This document shows, piece after piece, positions 1-6,538 of a stretch of 6,538 nt of DNA (position 1 is its first letter; every line of letters begins with the position of its first letter). The notes below the pieces were generated by a model that made no database searches, was not told the origin of the DNA, and was given only the letters and a program-made list of their open reading frames with translations. Source of the stretch: Microbacterium sp. (GTDB taxonomy: Bacteria; Actinomycetota; Actinomycetes; Actinomycetales; Microbacteriaceae); NCBI GenBank assembly GCA_029267645.1, contig JAJUIM010000109.1, positions 1 to 6,538 on the forward strand, in the 5' to 3' direction. The position numbers were made by a program, and so were the translations under genes.

Positions 1-1027
1 CATGGCGGGCGGCACGGCGATCGTCCTCATCTCGTCGCTCCTGCTCTCGCTCCTCCTCGTCGCGGTCACGACGATCGCGCAGGGCGTCGTGATCGCCGAG
101 GTCGGTCACGCGGCGCTCTCCGAGAAGGCGCCGCTCGGCCGCCTCTGGGCCCGCGTGCGCCCCGCGTTCTGGCGCCTCGTCGGCTACAGCCTGCTGCTGT
201 CGCTCATGACGGTGGTCGGCATGGCGGTCCTCGTTGTACCGCTCGTCGTGCTCGCGCTCGTGAATACGACGGCATCGTGGATCGCGCTCGTGCTCGGCAT
301 CTTCGCCGCGTTCCTCGCCGGGCTCGTGCTGTATGCGTGGATCGGTACCAAGCTCTATCTCGCGCCGTCGGCGATCGTGCTCGAGGGCATCGGCCCCCTG
401 CGCGCGATCGCGCGCTCATGGCGCCTCACGCGCGGGCGGTTCTGGTCGACGTTCGGCGTCGTCGCGATCCTCTTCGTCATCACGCAGGTCGCGAGCACCG
501 TCATCTCGGGCATCTTCTCACTGTTCTTGCCCATCATCGGCGGCATCTTCCTGCCGTTCGGCTCGGGCTCCTCGGCCGAAGTCGCGGGCACGGCGGGGGT
601 CGTCGCGATCATCGTGCTCGTCGTGACGACGCTCCTAACCTTCGCGATCGCCGTCATCATGATGATCGTCATGGCCGCGGGCGGCACGCTCTGCTACATC
701 GACGCGCGCATGCGCGACGAGGGCATCGACCTGCGCATGCGCCAGTACGTCGAGCGGGGCCCCGCCGCGGGCGACCCGTACACCTACGTGCCCGACGCCC
801 AGCCCTCGCCGTACCAGGCGGCTCCGCAGTACGCCCAGCCGCAGGCGCCGGGCGGCGTCTACGCCCCGTACGCGCCGTCGGGCCACCCCTACGCGCCTCC
901 CGCGCAGCCGCCCGCCGCTCCCGCCCAGCCCGTGGCGCCGCCGCCCGCTGCGCCGCAGCAGCCGCGCCCGCCGCAGGATCCGTCTGAGCGCCAGTCGCCG
1001 CCGGCGCCGCCCGCCCCGCCCGTATGA
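1..1027 (+). CDS. Polytopic membrane protein of the actinobacterial 'glycerophosphoryl diester phosphodiesterase membrane domain' type, Pro-rich tail; 5'-partial
   Basis: The frame is open from the left edge. The ATG at base 2 is probably an internal Met. Counting from it, 341 residues are visible, with hydrophobic spans at about 5-27, 59-86, 92-115, 149-180 and 199-228. Basic loops at 28-58 and 116-148 and a basic stretch after 236 put those parts in the cytoplasm. That leaves the first visible span entering from outside, so at least one earlier span is missing. The family-like stretch runs from PSAIVLEG (122-129) through RSWRLTRGRFW (138-148) and ends with YIDARMRDEGIDL (232-244). Residues 253-341 form a Pro/Ala/Gln/Tyr-rich, probably disordered cytoplasmic tail. 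The database-style name reflects weak similarity to a membrane domain. No phosphodiesterase catalytic domain is present, so enzyme activity should not be assumed. It is the first visible gene of the MoxR cluster and matches the position of M. tuberculosis Rv3689. Its stop overlaps the next start by ATGA. Confidence 0.8.
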   Translation, partial: MAGGTAIVLISSLLLSLLLVAVTTIAQGVVIAEVGHAALSEKAPLGRLWARVRPAFWRLVGYSLLLSLMTVVGMAVLVVPLVVLALVNTTASWIALVLGIFAAFLAGLVLYAWIGTKLYLAPSAIVLEGIGPLRAIARSWRLTRGRFWSTFGVVAILFVITQVASTVISGIFSLFLPIIGGIFLPFGSGSSAEVAGTAGVVAIIVLVVTTLLTFAIAVIMMIVMAAGGTLCYIDARMRDEGIDLRMRQYVERGPAAGDPYTYVPDAQPSPYQAAPQYAQPQAPGGVYAPYAPSGHPYAPPAQPPAAPAQPVAPPPAAPQQPRPPQDPSERQSPPAPPAPPV

Positions 1028-1674
1028 CCTGGGCGATCGCGGCGCTGCCCGACCCCGACGAGGCGCGCGAATGGGCCGAGCGCGAGCTCGAGAAGCGGGT
1101 GTACCGCGAGGCGGAGCCGACGCTCTTCGACCGCGTCGCGAAGGCGATCGGCGACTTCTTCGCGGGCCTGTTCTCGCCCCAGGCGGGCGACGCGGCGTGG
1201 AGCCCCGTCTGGACCGCGATCATCGTGATCGTCGTCGTGGCCGCGATCGTCGTCGCGTTCGTGATCTGGGGCGTGCCGCGCGCCGACCGCCGCACGATCG
1301 CTCGCGGATCCTCCTCGGTCTTCGAGCAGGACGAGCGCTCGGCCGCCGAGCTGCGCGCCGCGGCGGAGGACGCCGCCGCGCGGGGCGCGTGGGACGACGC
1401 GATCGTGCTGCGCTTCCGCGCGCTCGCGCGCGCACTCGACGAGCGCGGCCTCGTGCACGCCCCGCCCGGCATGACGGCGCGGGCCTTCACGGGCGCCGCG
1501 CGCGAGTTCTTCCCGGATCGCGCGGCCGCGCTCGACGACGCCGCCGACGCGTTCGACGACGTGCGCTACCTGCGCCGGCCCGGCACGCGCGAGATGTTCG
1601 CGCTCGTGGCGGGCCTCGACGACGCGATCGCGCGCGAGCGACCCGCGAAGGCGCCCGAGGCGGCCTTCTCATGA
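1024..1674 (+). CDS. DUF4129 domain-containing single-pass membrane protein
   Basis: This is a 216-residue protein, close to the roughly 217 residues I recall for M. tuberculosis Rv3690 in the same cluster position. An amphipathic, charged N-terminal part (about 10-50) precedes one strong membrane span (63-83), followed by a basic VPRADRR segment. This suggests an outside N-terminus and a cytoplasmic C-terminal domain. The DUF4129 region covers about 123-199. Its landmarks are WDDAIVLRFRALARAL (123-138), a Gly-Leu turn, MTARAF (150-155) and FDDVRYLRRPG (177-187). The ATG at 1024 lies in the ATGA overlap with the previous stop. The upstream bases are almost all C and G with no purine-rich ribosome site, so translation probably depends on coupling to the gene before it. 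DUF4129 is often fused to the C-terminus of TgpA-like membrane transglutaminases, but here it stands alone. Its molecular function is unknown. Confidence 0.88.
   Translation: MTWAIAALPDPDEAREWAERELEKRVYREAEPTLFDRVAKAIGDFFAGLFSPQAGDAAWSPVWTAIIVIVVVAAIVVAFVIWGVPRADRRTIARGSSSVFEQDERSAAELRAAAEDAAARGAWDDAIVLRFRALARALDERGLVHAPPGMTARAFTGAAREFFPDRAAALDDAADAFDDVRYLRRPGTREMFALVAGLDDAIARERPAKAPEAAFS
1657..1660 (+). promoter_or_regulatory. Modest ribosome binding site for the DUF4350 gene
   Basis: GAGG lies inside the end of the DUF4129 gene, 10 bases before the ATG at 1671. It supports that start together with the ATGA overlap. The match is short and the spacing slightly long, so coupling with the preceding gene probably also contributes. 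Confidence 0.45.
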
Positions 1675-2842
1675 GCCTCCTCGCGACGACCGAACGACCG
1701 GCGCGCCCACGCGGATCCCGCCGGCGCCGCATCGTGACGTGGTGCGTCCTCGCGGCCGTCGCGCTCGCTGCGACCCTCGCGGTCGTCGCGCTCGAGCGCG
1801 AGTGGACGGCGCCGGATCCGCTCGACGCCGAGAGCCCCCGCTACGCCGGCGCCCGCGCCGTCACGACCCTGCTCGGCGAGCGCGGCGTCGACGTCGAGAC
1901 GGCCGGCGACCTCGACGCGGCCCGAGACGGCGCGGAACGCGGCGCGACGCTCGTCGTGACCGACGCGTCGCTCGTCGAGACCGAAGCCCTGCGCGACCTC
2001 GCGCGCACGGCGCCCGACGTCGTGATCCTGGACGGCGACTTCGCGGCGCTCGACGCGCTCTTCCCCGGCATTGGCTTCGGCGGCCACGGCTCCGGCGAGC
2101 CCGTGAGTCCCTCGTGCGCGCTGCCGGTCGCCGAGAACGCGGGCGACATCGTGCCGGGCGCGTCGTACTCGGTCGCGGGCGACGACGTCACGGGCTGCTA
2201 CCCCGTCGACGAGGGTCACGCGGTGCTGCAGACGACCATCGGCGGGTCGACCGTCACGCTCCTCGACGGCGTCGAGATCCTCGCGAACGACGCGCTCGCG
2301 ACCGAGGGGCACGCGGCGCTCGCGCTCGGCCTGCTCGAGCAGCACGACGAGCTCGTCTGGTACGCCCCGGGCCCTGGCGACGCGGGCGCCGATGCCGCGC
2401 CCACGATCGCCGACCTCGCGCCCGGCTGGGTCACGCCCGCAATCGTCCTCGCTGCGCTCGTCGCGCTCGCGAGCGCCGTGTGGCGCGGCCGCCGCTTCGG
2501 CCCGCTCGTCGCCGAGTCGCTGCCCGTGACGGTGCGGGCGGGCGAGACGCTCGAGGGCCGCGCGCGCCTCTACCGCGACGGCGGCGACCCGAATCACGCC
2601 CTGCGCGCGCTGCGCCGCGGGGCGTCCGCCCGGCTCGCGCAGCGGGTGGGCCTCTCGACCGACGCCGACACCGAGCAGCTCGCGCGCGCCGTCGCCGCAG
2701 CCCTCGGCCGCGATCCCCGCGAGGTGCACGCGGTCCTGACCGCCGAGGCGCAGACCGACGCCGATCTCGCCGATCTCGGCGCACGCCTGCGCGACCTCGA
2801 GTCCGCGCTCAATTCGACCGACCCCTGGGAAGGACGCTCACG

Positions 2843-2846
<4 letters not shown>
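1671..2846 (+). CDS. DUF4350 domain-containing membrane protein
   Basis: This is a 391-residue protein. A strongly basic N-terminus (RPARPRGSRRRR, 9-20) leads into a membrane span at 21-41. A soluble domain (about 45-250) follows, then a second span at 254-271 and a cytoplasmic tail of about 120 residues. The positive-inside rule places the 45-250 domain outside the membrane. That domain is DUF4350-like, with alternating strands and helices such as GATLVVTDAS and APDVVILDGD, resembling class I glutamine amidotransferase-like folds related to gliding/ABC-auxiliary proteins. No catalytic triad was recognised. It carries two cysteines, C149 and C176; the only other one is C25, in the first span. 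After span two comes the motif RGRRFGPLVAESLPV (272-286), typical of this actinobacterial family, then a helical Arg/Ala/Asp-rich region. The start at 1671 is in an ATGA overlap and has a GAGG 10 bases upstream. Its position matches Rv3691. No function is established. Confidence 0.87.
2827..2834 (+). promoter_or_regulatory. Strong ribosome binding site for moxR
   Basis: GGGAAGGA ends 8 bases before the ATG at 2843. It is the best Shine-Dalgarno match among the four visible starts of the cluster. It fixes the moxR start and suggests the ATPase can be translated at a higher rate than the membrane proteins upstream. Confidence 0.7.
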
Positions 2847-3847
<1,001 letters not shown>

Positions 3848-3853
3848 TCCGCC

Positions 3854-5164
3854 GTGTTCGTCTCGGGTCGTCTGCCGCTCGTCGTCGCGACGGGCATCGT
3901 GCCGCTCGTCGCGCTGAACGCGGCGGGCGTGAGTGCGTGGCTCGTCCTCGTCGCATGGATCCTTCTCGTCGCGGCGCTCGTCGCCGTCGACGTGCTCGCG
4001 GCGCCGGACCCCGCGACGCTGCGGATCGCGCGCGAGGTGCCGACGCGCGCACGGCTCGGCGACGACGTGCGCACGCGGCTGCGCCTCGTCAACACGGGCG
4101 CGCGAGGGATCCGTGCGCGCGTGCGCGACGCCTGGCAGCCGACGGCGGGCGCTCCCGCCGACCGCGCGCGCGTCGCGATCCCGCCGAACGAGGCGCGCAC
4201 GATCGAGATCCCGCTGCGACCGCGCAGGCGCGGCGAGCTGCGCTCGGAGTTCGTGACGGTGCGGATCCTCGGCCCGCTCGGCTTCGCCGGCCGGCAGAAG
4301 AGCATCGAGGCGCCGGGCGCCGTGCGCGTCGTGCCGCCGTTCCGAGCGCGCCGTCACCTCGCGAGCCGCGTGCAGCGCCTGCGCGAGCTCGACGGCTCGA
4401 CGTCGCTGCAGGTGCGGGGGCAGGGAACCGAGTTCGACTCGCTGCGCGAGTACGTGCGCGGCGACGACGTGCGCTCGATCGACTGGCGCGCGACCGCCCG
4501 CGCGACGACAACGATGCTGCGCACGTGGCGGCCGGAGCGCGATCGCCACGTCACGATCATCGTCGACACGGGTCGGACGGCCGCGGCGCGCGTCGGCGAC
4601 GAGACCCGGCTCGACGCGACCTTCGAGGCCGCGCTGCTGCTCGCGGCGCTCGCGAACCGCGCGGGCGACCACGTGCACGTCCTCGCGTTCGACCGCGTCG
4701 TCCGCGCGCGCGTGACGGGCGTCGACGGGCCGCGCCTCGTGCCCGAGATCCTCGACGCGCTCGCCTCCGTCGAGGCCCAGCTGATCGACACCGACTGGGA
4801 TCGCGCGCTGCGCGAGGCGCGCCGCCTCGCGGGCCGCCCGAGCCTCGTCGTGATCCTCACGGCGCAGGAGTCGCTCTCCTCCTCGCGCGGCTTCCTCACC
4901 CGCCTCGCGCGCCTGCCGAGCGCCGCGACGACGGTCCTCGTCGGCACCGTCACCGACGCGTCGCTCGCCGACGCGGCCCGCGCCGGCGGATCCGTCACCG
5001 ACCTCTATCGCGCCGCGGCCGCCGAGGCGACGGCGCAGGACGCCGCGCTCGTCGCGCGCGCGATGTCGCGCGCCGGCGCCGAGGCGCTCGCGGACGGCCC
5101 CGAGGATCTCCCGCCGCGCGTCGCCGACCGCTACCTCGCCCTCAAGAAGGCGGGCCGCCTCTGA
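3854..5164 (+). CDS. DUF58 domain-containing membrane-anchored protein with vWA-like region
   Basis: This is a 436-residue protein starting at GTG, 6 bases after the moxR stop. FVSGRLPL at the N-terminus is typical of actinobacterial members, and starting later would cut into the first membrane span. Two adjacent spans (about 7-22 and 26-48) form a hairpin, leaving most of the protein cytoplasmic. A beta-rich region (about 55-160, including LRPRRRGELRSEF) precedes the DUF58 signature FDSLREYVRGDDVRSIDWRA (194-213). A von Willebrand factor A-like fold then runs from about 232. Its metal-site motif reads DTGRT (238-242) where a full site would be DxSxS, so metal binding is doubtful. No good Shine-Dalgarno site precedes the GTG, so reinitiation after moxR is likely. 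DUF58 proteins are nearly always encoded beside MoxR and are taken to be its partners. The gene matches Rv3693 in position and length. Its biochemical role is unknown. It is the last gene of the run, closed by a hairpin. Confidence 0.92.
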   Translation: MFVSGRLPLVVATGIVPLVALNAAGVSAWLVLVAWILLVAALVAVDVLAAPDPATLRIAREVPTRARLGDDVRTRLRLVNTGARGIRARVRDAWQPTAGAPADRARVAIPPNEARTIEIPLRPRRRGELRSEFVTVRILGPLGFAGRQKSIEAPGAVRVVPPFRARRHLASRVQRLRELDGSTSLQVRGQGTEFDSLREYVRGDDVRSIDWRATARATTTMLRTWRPERDRHVTIIVDTGRTAAARVGDETRLDATFEAALLLAALANRAGDHVHVLAFDRVVRARVTGVDGPRLVPEILDALASVEAQLIDTDWDRALREARRLAGRPSLVVILTAQESLSSSRGFLTRLARLPSAATTVLVGTVTDASLADAARAGGSVTDLYRAAAAEATAQDAALVARAMSRAGAEALADGPEDLPPRVADRYLALKKAGRL

Positions 5165-5172
5165 CACGGCTG

Positions 5173-5202
5173 CGGGCCCCGCGGCTGCTGCCGCGGGGCC
5201 CG
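5173..5202. terminator. Probable bidirectional terminator hairpin between convergent genes
   Basis: The arms CGGGCCCCGCGGC (5173-5185) and GCCGCGGGGCCCG (5190-5202) are perfect inverted complements, giving 13 G:C pairs around a TGCT loop. The stem begins 8 bases after the DUF58 stop and lies 19 bases beyond the transporter stop on the other strand. No T tract follows on either strand, which is common for hairpin terminators in high-GC actinobacteria. It could also be an RNA-stabilising 3' end. The rest of the 57-base gap contains nothing else recognisable. Confidence 0.7.
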
Positions 5203-5221
5203 GAGGGCGTCGGAATCGGAA

Positions 5222-6538
5222 TCAGTCGACGAGCTCCTCGCGCGCCGTCTCGCGCGAGAACAGCGCGGCGGCGGACGAGATGAGGCACAGCACGAGCGTC
5301 GCGATGCCGATGATGAGCGGCACGAACGGGTTGCCGGGAGGGGCGATGACGCTGAACAGCGCGGGCAGCATGCCCGTGATGAACAGCGCGACGTTCTGCG
5401 ACACCGCGAAGCCCGTGACGCGCGTGCTCGTCGGGAACATCTCCTGGAAGAAGGTCGCGTAGGTCGCGTTCCACATCTGGTACATGATGCCGAAGATGAG
5501 GATCGCGAGCAGCACGGTCGCGACGACGTTGTGCGCCTGGACGACGAAGAGGTAGGCGACCGAGAACACGCCGGCCGCGAGCGGGCCCGCGATGAGGAAC
5601 GGGCGGCGGCCGATGCGGTCGGACAGCTTACCGAACACGGGGATGAGGATCACGGCGACGATGTTCGCGATGACGGGGATCCACAGGTACACCGACGGGT
5701 CCATCGAGACGCCGTACGCCTCCTGCGTCGCGAAGGTGGTGCCGAAGACGACGACGGTCGTGCCGACGACGTTGGCGAGCCCCATGCACACGGCGCGGAA
5801 GACGGCGCCGCCGCTCGTGCGGAACAGCTGCGTGATGGGGATGCCCTTCGAGGCGTCCTTCTTCTTCTGCCCCGCCTCGAGGAAGACGGGCGTCTCGTCG
5901 AGCTTCGCGCGGATGATGAGCGCGACGACGATCACGACGACGCTGAGGAGGAACGGCACGCGCCAGCCCCACGAGAGGAAGGCGTCCTCCGGCAGGAAGG
6001 TCGACAGCGGGATGAAGCTCGCCGAAGCGAGGATGCTGCCGGCCTGCGTGCCCTGGAGGCTGAAGCTCGTGAGGAAGCCGCGCTTCTCCTTCGGCGCGTG
6101 CTCGGCGATCATGGTCGTCGCGCCGCCCAGCTCGCCAGACACGGCGAAGCCCTGGATGAGGCGCAGCACGACGAGCAGCGCGGGGGCGAGGAGGCCCACC
6201 TGCTGATACGTCGGCAGCAGACCGACGAGCAGGGTCGAGATGCCCATGAGGAGCATCGCGAACACGAGCATGCGCTTGCGGCCGTAGCGGTCACCGAAGT
6301 GGCCGAGCACGAACGCGCCGAGCGGGCGGGCGACGTAGCCCACGCCGTAGGTCGCGAGCGAGGCGATGATCGCGATCGCGGGGTCGTTCGAGGGGAAGAA
6401 CACGATCGGGAACACGAGGGCCGCAGCCGAGGCGTAGACCGAGAAGTCGTAGTACTCGAGCGTGCTGCCGAGCCACCCGCTGAGCGCGGCGCGGCCGCCC
6501 TGCCCCCGCTTCGTCGTCTTCTGCGGCTGCGATGCCGC
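5222..6538 (-). CDS. MFS transporter, metabolite:H+ symporter (MHS; ProP/ShiA/KgtP-like) family; N-terminus beyond window
   Basis: The reverse-strand frame is open to the right edge, giving 438 visible residues. The true start lies past 6538. Counting from the first complete codon at 6538, the family-typical opening is RAALSGWLGSTLEYYDF (16-32). The major facilitator loop motif GHFGDRYGRKR (79-89) lies between spans 2 and 3, RLIQGFAVSGELGGA (126-140) in span 4, the MHS landmark ETPVF (215-219) in the central cytoplasmic loop, and the second-half loop GKLSDRIGRR (303-312). Twelve membrane spans are expected. The GTG at 6415 could be mistaken for a start, but it would delete span 1 and the EYYDF motif. 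Only a short N-terminal piece should be missing. The family couples uptake of small organic acids, betaines or similar solutes to protons. The substrate cannot be told from sequence. The gene converges on the MoxR cluster and is probably transcribed independently. Confidence 0.92.
   Translation of the reverse strand, partial: AASQPQKTTKRGQGGRAALSGWLGSTLEYYDFSVYASAAALVFPIVFFPSNDPAIAIIASLATYGVGYVARPLGAFVLGHFGDRYGRKRMLVFAMLLMGISTLLVGLLPTYQQVGLLAPALLVVLRLIQGFAVSGELGGATTMIAEHAPKEKRGFLTSFSLQGTQAGSILASASFIPLSTFLPEDAFLSWGWRVPFLLSVVVIVVALIIRAKLDETPVFLEAGQKKKDASKGIPITQLFRTSGGAVFRAVCMGLANVVGTTVVVFGTTFATQEAYGVSMDPSVYLWIPVIANIVAVILIPVFGKLSDRIGRRPFLIAGPLAAGVFSVAYLFVVQAHNVVATVLLAILIFGIMYQMWNATYATFFQEMFPTSTRVTGFAVSQNVALFITGMLPALFSVIAPPGNPFVPLIIGIATLVLCLISSAAALFSRETAREELVD

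Noticed and set aside
1071..1670. In-frame extension of the DUF4350 frame upstream of 1671
   Set aside because: The extra 200 residues are Arg-rich shadow sequence of the DUF4129 gene. The ATGA start at 1671 is followed by a proper basic N-terminus and membrane span.
1566..2729. A 387-codon open frame on the minus strand across the DUF4129 and DUF4350 genes
   Set aside because: It has the same shadow composition, crosses two real genes and shows no recognisable motif.
1739..2842. In-frame extension of the moxR frame upstream of 2843
   Set aside because: It is Arg-rich shadow sequence of the DUF4350 gene. The ATG at 2843 has a strong ribosome site and gives the normal MoxR length.
5211..5222. 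Tandem CGGAAT repeat beside the transporter stop
   Set aside because: Two copies of a 6-base unit are expected by chance and there is no further structure around them.
5592..6206. A 204-codon plus-strand open frame within the transporter
   Set aside because: It lies antisense to well-conserved MHS transporter motifs and has no recognisable features of its own.
6413..6415. GTG as the start of the transporter
   Set aside because: The frame stays open to 6538, and the upstream codons encode the conserved first span with the EYYDF motif, so the start lies beyond the window.

Overview
The window comes from a very GC-rich chromosome, with G or C at almost every third codon position. It is most likely from an actinobacterium. 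Gene content and style suggest Microbacteriaceae or a relative, but the genus cannot be set from this sequence alone. Coding density is high: five genes fill nearly everything, with one 57-base intergenic gap. No RNA genes, CRISPR arrays, insertion sequences or phage genes were seen.

Positions 1-5164 (+ strand) hold a tightly packed operon-like run of five genes. The order is: a polytopic membrane protein with a Pro-rich tail (its 5' end lies outside the window), a small DUF4129 membrane protein, a DUF4350 membrane protein, a MoxR-type AAA+ ATPase, and a DUF58 protein with a von Willebrand factor A-like region. The first three junctions are 4-base ATGA stop/start overlaps. The fourth is a 6-base gap before a GTG start. 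From memory, this order matches the Mycobacterium tuberculosis Rv3689-Rv3693 (moxR2) cluster, so it is a conserved but functionally obscure actinobacterial module and not a one-off arrangement. A reasonable model is that cytoplasmic MoxR acts as an ATP-driven remodelling chaperone on its DUF58 partner at the membrane, and that the DUF4129, DUF4350 and polytopic proteins form a membrane assembly with one extracytoplasmic sensory or scaffold domain (DUF4350). That model is inference.

Positions 5165-5221 separate two convergent genes and contain a perfect 13-bp all-GC hairpin, probably a shared terminator. Positions 5222-6538 (- strand) encode most of an MFS transporter of the metabolite:H+ symporter (MHS; ProP/ShiA/KgtP-like) family. 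Its N-terminal start lies beyond the right edge. It is probably functionally unrelated to the MoxR cluster.

Nothing here is clearly a new system. The most worthwhile leads are the uncharacterised MoxR module itself, the two-cysteine extracytoplasmic domain of the DUF4350 protein, the degenerate metal site of the DUF58 protein, and the absence of the SpoIIM/RDD genes expected next to the cluster.
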